The translations under genes and the position numbers were made by a program. The notes below the pieces were generated by a model. It made no database searches and had not been told where the DNA came from. It saw only the letters and a program-made list of their open reading frames with translations. A DNA stretch of 64,000 bases from Macrotrachela quadricornifera (lineage: Eukaryota; Rotifera; Eurotatoria; Philodinida; Philodinidae): contig JAJEKB010021880.1 in NCBI GenBank assembly GCA_022393335.1, forward strand, positions 2,549,657 through 2,613,656, read 5' to 3'. The stretch's first letter is position 1. Every line of letters begins with the position of its first letter. Shown here piece after piece: positions 1 through 13,000 of this stretch.

Positions 1-2506
1 GAGACAAATGAAATGATGATAAATAGTTTAGAATATTCTTATTTTCCTCTTCAACGAATTCTTGATCAACTTTCAAATAGTTCAAAATCTACATTTCTTG
101 ATATATTCTTCAATTTTCAACAATCAAATCAAAATGAAATTATTATTGATCATGCTCATCTTTATCCAATTTCTTATTTCAATGAAATGAATGAAAATAA
201 AATACAAAATAAATATGATTTTTCTCTTACTATTCAACATCATTTTAATATCAATAAACTCTCATGTACAATCAATGCATCACTTGATCTATTTAATGAA
301 AAGACAATTCACAAAATGACACAACGATTTCATTTTATGTTACAACAATTGTTTGTATCTAATGATCATTTAATGATAAAACCAATTTATGAAGTATCAT
401 TAATATTATTAGATGAAAAAATCTTAATGGAATCAATGAATAATACAGAAGTTTTATTTCCTTGTGACACTTGTATACATCATGAATTTATTATTCAAGT
501 AATGAAATATCCACAAAAAGTAGCAGTTGAGTTAGATGATCAATCATTGACATATTGTGAACTACTATATTATGTACAAAAGTTAGCATTGCATTTATTG
601 AACAATTATCGAATCATTCCAGGTGAAATTATTTGTCAATGTGTTGAACGAAGTATATCAATGGTAAATCTATTGAAAAAAGATATATTATTAAATAGAA
701 TAAAATGTTGTTATGATTTAGATAATTGGTATAATGTCAATTGAGATGGTTGGTTGTGTCTATTGTCCATTATCATCTCGAGATCCATCGAATCGTTTGA
801 ATTCACTTGTTGAACAAACTCAAAGTCATATTGTTCTTGTTGATTGGCTGACAAAAACAAAAATAAATGATAGTGTAACATTACTTGACATTAATTCTGT
901 AATAGGCAATGATTCCGAAGTAAATGTAAATCTTGATATGAATGTATTATCAAATGTGAGAGTGAGTTCGGATAGTATTGCTTATATAATCTTCACAAGT
1001 GGTTCAACTGGCACACCTAAAGTGGTACATAAATGAAAGCATGATTAATTAATAATTGTATAATATTTTTGCTTTTTTTCTGATGTTTTCAGGTTCAAAT
1101 TCGGCATCGTAATTTCGTGTCTTACGTTCGATCTAATGTAAATGAATCATCTCATGTTACACTTCATCATACATCAGTTACTTTTGATAATCACGTTGGA
1201 GAAATTTTAGGAACTTTAATCATGGGTAGTCAAATAGTGGTTCTTCGACCGTATGGCGAGCTAGATATGGAGTTGTTTTCAAAGACAATTAATCGTCATC
1301 AGGTTACTGATCTTAGTATTGTACCTTCTCAAATGATCAATATAGCCTCGTTTTTGCATGAACAAAATGAGGATGATGCTCTGAAAACATTGAGATGCAT
1401 AGCATCTGGAGGTAATGATGTAATTTGAAAAAGAAAAGCCGTTCTGTAAAATATTTTCTATTTTGAAACTAGGAGAATCCTTGTTTGCTAATACAGTTGT
1501 TGACATTCGAAGTCATCTGAATGAAAACTGTCGTATTTACAACTATTATGGACCTGCAGAATGTACAGACTCAGCAACGGAACATCTGATCACAAAAGAT
1601 GATCTTATCATTCAATCTATCCCACTTGGACGACCTATAGGAAATGTTCATATCTATTTACTCGACAAGTATCATCAACCTACTATACCTGGTGTGCATA
1701 TTGGTGAAATTGTAATTGGAGGTGGGATTCTTTTTCTGAAATAATTAAATAATGTTACTTAGAAAATACAAGATTATTGCTATTTTTGTGTATACTTAGG
1801 TGAGGGTGTATTCGCCGGTTATCGTGGCCGTGATGATTTAACTAATCAAGTGTTGGTCAAAATGAATAATGAGATCTGCTATAAAACAGGAGACTTAGGT
1901 CGTCTCAATTATCTGAGACATCTCTTTGAATACTGTGGTCGTCAAGATTTTCAAGTCAAAATTAGAGGACAACGAATTGAATTAGGTGAAATTGAGTCAG
2001 TCATTATGGAATTAGCGATAATGTGTATTGTTGTCAAAGAACATCATCTCAATAATGATTATCTGATCGCTTATGTTGAAACAAAGAATAATGAAAATGA
2101 TTTGAAAGAACATTGCTTATCTCGTCTTCCACTCTACATGGTTCCGTCATTCTTTGTTATTCTTGACAAATTACCATTAAATGCAAATGGAAAAGTCGAT
2201 CGAAAGTCACTTCCATCACCTGAATTTTCTACTTTAAAAAATGTTAATCTTAGTAAACAAGCTCCGTTAACACCACTTGAAGAACAACTATGTCATATCT
2301 TTAGCATATCATTTCATACAGAATCACCTGATTTAAATATGTCCTTTGGACAGATGGGTGGTACATCATTGGATGCGATGCGAGCTCTCGGACTCATTCG
2401 AAAAGAAATATGTACGAAGATTGATGCATCTCACCTTTTTGGCAATCCCTCAATTCGACAACTGGCTGGTGTTATAGAAACGTTGTTAGTCGCTGAAAAT
2501 ACTTAG
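1..2506 (+). CDS. Non-ribosomal peptide synthetase, 3' end (partial C, A, PCP domains)
   Basis: The last module of an NRPS, which activates an amino acid as an adenylate and loads it on a carrier domain. Frame is open from base 1, so the gene begins upstream. Inferred exons are 1-663, 722-1024, 1093-1411, 1473-1721 and 1800-2506, joined by GT-AG introns of 58-78 bp; every junction restores a core motif. Visible: C-terminal part of a condensation domain (about residues 1-130), then adenylation motifs FTSGSTGTPKV (A3), NYYGPAEC (A5), YKTGDLGR (A7), a GRQDFQVKIRGQRIELGEIE match (A8) and NANGKVDRK (A10, with the catalytic Lys). The carrier site is MGGTSLDAM, where Ser takes phosphopantetheine. 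The protein ends just after the carrier domain, with no thioesterase or reductase, so release must occur otherwise. About 746 aa are visible. Multidomain NRPSs of this type are mainly bacterial or fungal, yet introns show it is resident in an animal-like genome; horizontal origin is inference. Confidence 0.93.
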
Positions 2507-2584
2507 GTTTGACCAAAAGTTCTCAGATTATTAAAGGAAATATAAAAACAAAAAAAAAGTTCGAGTTTTATTTTATTAAATATT
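2507..2584. other. Short AT-rich spacer after the NRPS gene
   Basis: A short 3' flank with an A-rich run. Nothing else is visible before the mariner remnant. Confidence 0.4.
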
Positions 2585-3235
2585 CATAATAATTACATGA
2601 TGCAAGGTTAGATAAATGTGATGGATGGGACATTATAATAACACCTTTTTCTGTTAAATAATTAATAATATTGAAATGAATATGGGATCGAACATTGTTT
2701 GGAGCAATTTTATACCTTTTGTATCCGTTGACTTTCTTTATTTTCATAATTCTTTCACGAAAGCCTTAGGCAATTTCCAATGTAATAGTTGTAATCTATA
2801 GTCTTGTCTTCGTTAATAGCATGTATAAGAACAAGATTATTTGATTTAAAGAAAATAGAAAATAAATTTTTCAGTTCAAACTTTCCTCGACGAACAACAG
2901 TAGTTGATGATTCATCTTCATCAACCTCGCTTACATTCGTTGACTAGCAATGTATTTGTCTATGCTAAATCCACGTCTCATCATCTGTGATAATATCACA
3001 TAATCATCAAATTTTCACGAGGAAGTTTAGCATGTTCTCGCTTTTGTTCACCAGTTAGTTGATGAGCTATCCAACGTGATGTAATTTTTTTTATCTACCA
3101 TGAGAGAGAGCGAAATGTCTCAGCTATAATATCATTATAAGTTGAATGTGAATCACTGTTGGTAACTTCTTGTACTAGTTCAATATTTTCATCTGTCAGC
3201 TCGGATGCAGGATGACCATATCGCTAATTAAAATA
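2585..3235 (-). mobile_element. Degenerate mariner transposase remnant
   Basis: Reading the minus strand in shifting frames gives a chain of mariner/Tc1 transposase blocks in the correct order. They are a second helix-turn-helix region (ELTDENIELVQEV), a SRWIAHQLTGEQKRE block, the first catalytic block TDDETWI, a DYNYYIGNCL block, the second catalytic block APNNVRSH and the third SNLASCNYYE. The usual second and third catalytic Asp residues are Asn here, and stops and frameshifts are scattered throughout, so the copy is dead. Its ends were not located. The N-terminal part runs toward the minisatellite on its right. Confidence 0.8.
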
Positions 3236-3239
3236 GTTT

Positions 3240-3605
3240 CAGCATCTTTAAATTACTGTAATGAATTTAAATAGTCATGTGAATGATTAAATAGCTATGG
3301 TAATTTGAAATAGCTGTAAGATATCAAGATTGCTGTGATAAATTTAAATAGCCATGTGAATAATTAAATAGCTATGGTAATTTGAAATAGCTGTAAGGTA
3401 TCTAGATTGATGTGATAGATTTAAATAGCCATATGAATGATTAAATAACTATGCAAATGTTTAAATTGCTACGGCAATATGAAATAGCCGTAAGGCATCT
3501 AGGTTAATGTGATAGATTTAAATAGTCATATGAATGATTAAATAGCTACAAGATCTTTACATAGCTGTAATCGAATTAAATAGCTATGACAATGATAAAT
3601 AGTCA
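3240..3605. repeat. Minisatellite, period about 77 bp
   Basis: Four head-to-tail copies begin near 3266, 3343, 3420 and 3517, so spacing is 77, 77 and 97 bp. Each copy is built from AAATAGC-type sub-units (for example TTAAATAGCCATGTGAAT and GAAATAGCTGTAAGG). The longer spacing comes from an extra sub-unit. It is non-coding and has no relation to the mariner next to it. Confidence 0.8.
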
Positions 3606-4012
3606 GGCTATCTAAATGATTCAACAAAATTTTTGTCTAGCGCATTTATTGCTAATTATGTATAAAAAAGAAATTGTATCTCTTTTGAGAATGAGTCGAG
3701 ATTGTGTAGTGGTACGTTGAAATGAAAGAAGATCTTTTTGAAGATTTCTTCCTCAAATACTTGTGCCATCAATACAGGTTCTGTATCTGTGCTAAAAATT
3801 CCAGTTGGATCACACTTAACATATTTAGGATATAAAAATTGTAACAAGTGTAGTTCAAGATTTAATTAACATCATATTAACTTTTTCTTTATTTTATTAA
3901 AAGAAATATTTTGAAATTTATATTTGTCTTTTATTAGATTATCTACAAAATGAAAATAATGATCTTTATTTAATAGAATTTGACAACACTGAAGAATTGT
4001 AATTCGAATAAC
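3606..4012. other. Spacer before the ABC transporter
   Basis: AT-rich sequence with no recognisable gene. A 63-codon minus-strand frame at 3656-3847 has an ordinary amino-acid mix but no family signal, and could be a lost exon or chance. The promoter of the transporter should lie here, but no clear TATA box was picked out. Confidence 0.35.
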
Positions 4013-7000
4013 ATGACAAGAGATAGCAGTATTAATTATTTGGAATTGAATGAAATCGCAAATAAGAAGTATGAACAATAAAGATTTACATTATAATTTT
4101 TCTTTTTTTTGTATAGAATAAATCATTTGAAAGGAGATCAGTCTACGAAAGTCAATCTTTGGGAACGATTTCATACAATAAAGGAAAATAAAAAACCAAC
4201 TAAAGTCACGGGCTTTCGAAGTTTGGTAAATGAAAATGATGCAGTTTTATAAGACTTTTGTTTATGTTATTTAGTTTCGATATGCTACTTTTGTCGACTT
4301 ATTCTACATATTATTGGCTATGATTACTTCTATAGCATTTGGTATTACTAATCCTTTATTTCTGATTGTTTTTGGTAATGCAATCGATTCATTTATTAAT
4401 CGAGATATTAGTTTATGTTTATTTAATTTAACTTCTCTAAGTGAAGAATATTGTCCACCAGAAGTCATATTAACATCAGACAATTTGTATACATCAATGT
4501 CGTAAGAATCTTTATATAAAACTTTCATAAGAAAAACCAGATTATATATTTAGATTGTGTAATTTTACTGGATCAAATTTTACTATTAACAATTTTAATC
4601 TGACAAATGAAACCAAGACTGAAATGATATATTTAATAATCATTGGTTGTATTAGTGTGATAACTGGTTATATTCAAATGACATGTTTTAATATTTCAGC
4701 AGAGAGACAAACTCGAAATATTCGAAAGATTTTATTTGAATCAATTCTTAAAAAAGATATTGTCTTTTTTGATACACATCAAACTGGTGAACTTAATTCA
4801 ATTTTAACAGATGATGTTAATAGTATTCGTGATGGAATTGGTGATAAACTTGGTCCTCTCATAGAAACAATCTCAATTATCGTAAGCGGTGTTGTTATTG
4901 GTAAACATTTTCTACTAAAATATTTATCTGACGAAAAATTTTTAATCTGTTAAAATTTTGTAGGTATGATCAAACAATGGAAATTGGCATTAGTCGTACT
5001 ATCAACACTACCAATTATAATAATATCACTCTTAATTTCATCCAAAGTAAGATTAATTTACATTAAGAACTACCATCATTTGTCTGTTTATCTGTAGATT
5101 ATTGCTAGATTAACTGATATTGAATTAAAAGCATATGGAAGAGCTGGAACAATTGCTGAAGAAGTAATAAGTTCAATTCGTACTGTTTTATCATATAATG
5201 GTCAAGAAAAAGCAATAGAACGGTTTTTACCATATTATTAAAATGATCTAGAACTGTTTTTGTTGTGAGTTACAATTTTTAACATATAGGTATGAACAAT
5301 CTCTTAATGATGCCAAAAAGAATGGGATTAAAAAAAATGTCGTCAACGGTATTACATTGGCTATACAGTCGTTTCTTTATTATGGCATATTTGCGTTAGG
5401 TATTCTTTCTCAATCGACTTTATTATATACATATCTGTGAATTTTTTATTATAAGGATTTTGGTATGGAGCAAAACTTATTCGTGAAGAGAACTGCACTG
5501 TTGGCAATGCTTACACTGTAAGTATCAAGGAATAATGTAGATTTCATCAGTATTCAATGATTATTTATTCAATCGTGCAGCATGTGAAACACAATATAAA
5601 TATAGCATTGAAGTGTAGAGATAGAAATTTGAACTCTGACAGACATAAATATAAAATCGAACTCTACTAAAGATTTAGTGTGAAATACGATTGAATATAC
5701 ATTGACAATTGATGATTATTCCCAAACAGAGACGTACCGGTGATGGATACCGATTCAAATTATCAAACTCAAAAACTACGGAAAATACTTCGAAAAGGGT
5801 TTTAAAATAGACACGATCAATTACTGACTGTTTTCTTTACATACCTACTTAGGAATTTCATTGATAAAAATGATGATTGTAGCAATTATGAGTGATAAAA
5901 TGTGCGTATTGTACTTTCGTTTCCACTTATTTTATAAAGAAGCTATTCTGAAAACATTCTGATATTGGACTAGAAAATGAACAATAGATTTAGAATACTG
6001 CAGTTCATTTCACTTTACATCAATTTACTTTTTCAGTAAAATTGACCTACTTAATTTTATAACCGAGGATTAGTTATTTTTCTATAGTTTTACAAAATAA
6101 AATAACGATGCAATGTCTTGAGCGTGTCTCCAACATTTGGTTTAATAACTAGTCGATAAATTTATTATATTAAAAAGTGTAACCGGTAACTTGTAATGAT
6201 GAACTAAACAAGTAACGCTCGTTCGTCTCCAATCTAAAAAACCTGATCGATTGAAATTGCATCCTTCTAGAGCCTAATCGGATACTGCTGACATTTAATT
6301 GGATAAAAACAGGCGTTATGAAATCTAGTTCAATAAAATTAGATCCTGTTGAAATACGATTGGTAGATGCTAGACCTTCCTCAAATCTGATTGGACAAAA
6401 ATAGGACTCTCTCAAATCGGATCAGAAGAAATTAGGCACTTTAGAAACTTGTTTGTGAAGGATGTAACATACTACTGAAGGCAATGTTTTTTTTGACATT
6501 GTACGAACACACAAGTAATCAAGTAGCAAATAATTTATTCTTGCTACACTTTTCTCTACGAAAAAGAGAATAACTTAATTGAGAAAGGGGTGGATTTGAA
6601 TTGGAAACTGCTATCTTTTTCAATTAAATAGTTTGTTGAAAAATCGCTATCTTGTTTCAGAAATTTTCTCTAAATGTTCCGTTGTTTTAGTTTTCGAATT
6701 ATCGTAATTGGTCGAATTTGAAAGGTTGCTTTTTAGCTTTAGTTTAAATTTATAATTTAAAGTGCCACCTCTACTAAAAACCTACTTATTATAGGTAAAG
6801 AGTACAAAAAAAATGAATATTTCTCTTGAAATTCGTCAAAGGCGCAAGGTTAATTCCATTTTTCAGAAAATCAGGTTTTTGAGCAAAATCATGGAGTTTT
6901 CTTCCTTTCTTTCTTATAAACGGCTAGAGTGATAAGGTTCAACTTTTTTATGAGTACTAGGTTGAAAACCGAATGCATATTTTTTTCTTTGAAACATATT

Positions 7001-10000
7001 GCTTCTAGTGCTTGGAGGAGACAAAACAATAAAAGTACTTATTTTCGTCAATGAAACCTTTTCCATAAAGGCTGTTAAATTTCGTAGAAACGATATTTCC
7101 CAAAGAATAAAAAACACGCACCTCGATTTCGACCTGGTGCTCATAAAAAAATTTCAGCCTTATCATCCTAGCCGTTTATGAGAAAAAGGGAGAAAACTTC
7201 ATGATTTTGCTCAAAGACTTGATTGTCTGATAAATGTAATTTACTTTGCGTTTTTGAGGAGTTTCAAGAGAAATATCGATTTCTCTTGTATTTTTTATCC
7301 ATAATAGATTACAGAAATATAAATTAACTCTACAAAGCAGAATATATGGTGAATGTGCATGTATTCAAAAATTAATGAGATAAATCTGCTCCTATATTTT
7401 TTTGGTTGTTCACATTGTTTTTATGATTTGTATGGATAATATAACATAATAATTAAAATGAATGATAAGATTACTCGAATGTATACACAAATAAGTTTTT
7501 AAGTTTGTTTCACTTGAACAGAAATAATATTTGATGTTGTAAGTAATCTATGATATTTAATATTTGGTCCTTCAAAATATGAGCGAATACAGCATTGAGG
7601 ATTAGCTTGCATACATGAAGTGGTGAATGTATCATTGAAGTATGCTCTTCATTATAATATTTATTGGATTTTCCAATAATAATTTGATTATTATCAATGC
7701 GAAATAAAACTTTTAGTTGTAAATCACATAAAGAATATTTTCTGTATAATAGACATCAATAAATGATTTTCGTATGTTCAGCAGTTAATTGTTAACGTTT
7801 AATTGATAAATTATTGATGAGAAATTACGATTTAAGATAAACATTTACTAAAAACTTAACAAAATTTCAAGCAACTGAAGTACTCGAAACTAAGGATATA
7901 CCGGTAATGATACGCCACCGGTATAGTTTCAAATGTTCTCCTAGAATAGCACATTTTACAATATAGCTGCCAATATTAATTGAGCTTATGCACCAAATTC
8001 AAAATCATTTTGGTAAGCTGCTCTTCTTTATACTAATAGAACCAGATCACGTATAGTTCTAGTGGTCCTGGTGGTATATACAAAAATTTTAGGGAGATTT
8101 TAGTTTTCTATACTCATCAATGTTCTTAGTTATGAAAACGGCATTGATGATATTATGCCATTTATATCTCGTTACCCAGAAAGGGCCGAAAGACGAGAAT
8201 TTTATGGTAGATACAACTTCATGTAGCCTACATTCTGTGGTAGTCAGAATCGAAACATGTTGGTTTAAAAACCTCAGGCTTTTCAGAGACTACCAGTAGA
8301 AGGAGCAGCCAAAACTCCCCCCTGTGAGTGAATTTTCGGGACGATCGAGTGGGATTTCGAAGAATTATACAAAAATTTCGTAGTAAAATGCACATTTTAC
8401 TTGGGACGTTTTCGTGACTTCGAGATGCTTCTTAGCTCACTACATATTCAAATCCAAATAGTACATCTTGTAGCCTTTGATGAGCTCTACAAAACTATGC
8501 ATCTCGATTTTTGAAATAGATATCTCATCGATAATTGGATTTGAAATATGACATCTAAAAGCATGAGCAGATCGGATCGTGAAAATGACTTTCTTTATTG
8601 AGAAAGACAATGAAGCAACTAGGTAAAAAGTGGTGTACCATTCTAAAACTGGGCGCTCTACACTATGGTGGAAATCATGTTTCACGCTTGCAGTAGGAGG
8701 ATAGTTGCATGAACTTTCTGTACAACTTGATACCGGTGTTTCGTCATATAATGATAAACTTTATTGTGAAGTGACCCACTGTATTTCTAATTGTTTAATT
8801 GTAAAAATTAGAAAAACCGGTTTTGCACCTCTATTTCATTTAAGTTACATATCAGTGAAGAAACGTTTTAATGGCAATGTCTAAAGATCACATGTAGAAG
8901 TGTAGCTCAAAACTAGAAGAAAAATAGATTTTTTTCTAGTACTGTACTGGTACATCTCAACTCAAAGTATAAATAGTTCTCATGAAAGTTAAAAAAAAAT
9001 TATACATACATCCTATTGATATACTTTAAAAGTCTTATAAAAATATAAACTAGATACGTATTGCAAGCGCTATCTATTGGCTTTAATTAAGTTTTAATTT
9101 TTCATAAAATATATATTCTTCCTTAGTTATATTCAATTCAGCTCAATTATTTTTTCAGACTCAGAAAAAAATTTCCCGCTTACTATCAACTGTCATTTAT
9201 TCATTGATATATATATATAATTGATTGTTCTAGGTTTTTCTAGCAGTTTCATCTGCTATATTTAGTTTGAAGAATATTAATCCACAATTGCAAGCATTAA
9301 TACAAGCTCGAGCAGCTGTTTATAATGTACAACAAATAATTGACAATGTAACTTAAGTTTATTTATTTATTTGAAATGTATACAGATAATCAATTACCTT
9401 TTCTTGTCGATAATTTAATAGGTATCAAAAATAAATCTTGATTCATCAACAGGTCTAGAAAAAGATGATCTTATTGGTGACATTGAATTTTCACATGTCC
9501 ATTTCTCTTATCCATCACGAGAAGATGTTCCAATTCTTACTAATCTATCATTTGATGTCAAATCTGGCCAAACAGTTGCACTTGTTGGTTCATCTGGTTG
9601 TGGAAAATCTACATGTATACAATTGTTACAACGATTCTATGATTTAAATTCAGGTTCAATTTTAATTGATGGAAAACAAATAAATGAATACAATGTAAAA
9701 TGGTTACGACAACAAATTGGTGTTGTTAGTCAAGAACCTATTTTATTTCATACATCTATTCGTGAAAACATTCAATTTGGACATGATTCAGCCACCAATG
9801 AAGAAATATTTCAAGCAGCTAAAATGGCCAATGCACATAATTTTATTATGACGCTACCAGATGTGAGTATGACATGTCTGTGAAACAAGATTTAAAACTA
9901 GATAGGAATTGACCAGAGATTGCCTTTATAAAGCTAGTTTATTGTTCATACGAATTATTATAAGGTAAAGTTAGTCGTTTATGAACAGGCCAATAAGCTA

Positions 10001-13000
10001 TCCGCTGGAATGAACGTCATTTTTCTTGATCAATCAAACACAGAAGCGAGTAAATGTGTTATTATTGTGAAAGTATTTGTTAAACATCTTTTGGCAGTAC
10101 TGTGTTTCAGATTTTTATTGTATTGGAATTATTTTAACAATTCTATTGTATTATCTTCCATATTTATTAATAATTTTTTATCTAGAAATATGAAACTCAA
10201 GTGGGTGAAGGTGGAGCAGCACTCTCTGGTGGACAAAAACAAAGAATCGGTTAGTAAGAATATAACTTATAATCGGAGTCCTTCTCTTATTGAATACTTT
10301 AGCTATTGCTCGTGCTCTTCTCAAGAATCCAAAAATTTTACTTCTGGATGAAGGTAAAGTTTTATTTTTATTTCTAATTCTTGGAAAATGGACACTTGCT
10401 TGCTGTCTGTAGTTTCTCTGAAAGTACAGCTAAAATATCATACTAAATAACAATTATTGAAAATGAAATATTCGTCATTGGCGACAAGAAAATACTACAG
10501 AATCAACACTGCCTTTCCTATTATTCATCATTATATACCATTCTTACTAAACTATATGTCGCGAGCAAATGTCCTAGACCTCTAATTCTTATCTTTTCTG
10601 TTTTCTTTCTAGCAACTAGTGCACTTGATTATGAAAGTGAACAGATTGTTCAAGAAGCTTTAGATCGTGCTACTCAATGTATTGTTTTTTTTTTTAAATA
10701 AATATATCAATTTCATTTTACAGATTTATTTTATTCTATAAATAGCTCGAACAACAATAGTAATTGCACATCGTTTATCAACGATTCGAAATGCTGATAA
10801 AATTATTGTTATGCATCAAGGAAAAGTAATTGAAGAAGGTGATCATCGTACATTAAGAAAAATTCGAGGAAAATATTATCATCTTGTTGAACAACAACGT
10901 TTTTATCAAGATGAAGAAGAATCAAATATTGAAGCAACTCGACTTTCATCTAGATTGACAGGATTAGATCGAAAAAAATCTTCAATAGAAGATGATAATT
11001 TCGAAATAGAATATGATGACGAAAAACTTCGAACAATAAAAGTAATTTAAGAAAAAGTAAAAATTTGAACAATTGATATAAGAATTATTATTCTAGAAGA
11101 AAAAGCAAAACATAACATTATTTATATTACAAATGAATAAACCAGAATGGATACTGATCGTAATTGGATGTGTAGCAACTTGTTTAAATGGAGCATTAGA
11201 ACCATTTTTGGCTGTTATTCGAACTAAATATACTGTGGTAAATAATTATTTAATATTTTAATTTTGATAATATTATTTCTTTAAAAGACTTTTCAAGAAT
11301 GTGATAAAAGTGTTCAAAATCAACAAATAATTATTTTTTCTTTGTGTTCTTTTGGTTTAGGAATTGGAGGTTTAATATTTCAATCATTTCAAGTATATAT
11401 TTTGATAGATTGAATAACAAAATTTTTATATAAATTTTCAAGTTAGAGTTACATGTTTGCTCGTTCTGGTGAAACTTTAACGAAACGATTACGTTCGAAA
11501 GCATTTCGTGCTATTCTTCGTCAAGATCTTTCATATTTTGATCAAGCAGAACATAGTACTGGTGCATTATGCACACGTTTGGAAACTGAAGCATCAGCTG
11601 TAAAAGGTGCAAGTGGTGTTCGTTTTGGTTTTCTTTCTCAAAATTTAGCATCAGTTGGCATAGGTCTTATCATTGGATTTATATTTTCTTGGCAATTGAC
11701 ATTAATTACAATCGCTTTTCTTCCATTAGTAATATTTGGAATGTATGGACAAATGCGTGTAACAGCTGCGTTTCAAAACAAAAATAAACCATTTATAGAA
11801 GATGCTGGAAAGGTATAAAAATAATATATTTAATCTATATTCTAATTAATCATAGAGAACTATAAGATAATTATATACTTGTGTTTATGTGTAAGATTTT
11901 CAAGTTCTTTCAGAATTGAGAATATTTATGGTTCTTAAAAAAGTTGTAAAGTATCAAAGATGTTTTTGCAAATCTTTCAGTGCGTTCAAGCATTGATGAC
12001 TAAAATCTTGAATTTTCGAAGAAAACTCTGGAAGTCAAGGAAATAAAAGATACATCCTTCGATAGTTCTCAACGAAATCTATTCAATTCTTTTTAAAAAG
12101 TACCTTGTGTATGCCAAGAGTAGTAGAATCTATTAAAACTTAAGATTTTTACGAGAATTCTCAATAGAAAATAGTGAGCACAAATTTTGATTCGAGGTTT
12201 CGTCGCTTGTCTTCTCCTTCACGGAAAGAAGTGGTTCAGGCAAATGAATAGATTTCTCTGGCTACAAGAATTTTCGTATCACTTAGACCATTTTGGAACT
12301 GACCAAGAACTTCTAAAAGTATTTTATGGATTTTAGTGTTCTTTTATACAATTCCATTAATGTGAATATGATGGGTTTTGATATTTAATGCAACAAAATG
12401 ACTTTATCATAGATGTTACAGAGTACGGCGATTGTATTATTGATGTATCAGAATCAGAATAAGAGCATTTGAAAAAGTATGAAATTATCAGATTCTAACA
12501 TTCGACAATAATTAAACAATTATCTTTGAAGTACAACTCTTGTTTGTCAGAGAGTAATTATTTCATGTGTAGTATATCAGTACAGTACAAGACATAAGAG
12601 TTTTGTATGATCACAATGAAAAGGCGATCATTAAAAAATAGTTCATATAAACGTATTTTCTAGATATTTTTTGTCTTTCTGTGAACAGGCGTAAATCAAA
12701 TGCTTAAGTTCCACTTCGCCTCTATTCAATTAAAAATTCTTTTAAAGATGAGTTCTTTTATGTATTAACTCGATTTAAATGAAATATTACAGATCTTCCC
12801 TAATATTGAACGTCAACAGTATCGTATACTATCTTAATAGTAGTAGAGAAATTCCTCATTAGAATCTTATTGGCTGATGAAGTGTTCTGCATGTAAAGAT
12901 TTTTGGATTAAAGAATTTCAAGTGAATGCTTTTTAAATCTTCTGATTTTTGTAAATTAGATTTTTTGGTCACGATAATCACAGTTATCATTTCTCTCACA

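Noticed and set aside
664..721. Apparent frameshift in the NRPS adenylation domain
   Set aside because: Explained by a 58-bp GT-AG intron that restores ERSISM-IIGIMSIEMVG in frame.
8440..8685. 81-codon minus-strand frame inside the large ABC intron
   Set aside because: No family signal, no splice context, and it lies within intron repeat debris.
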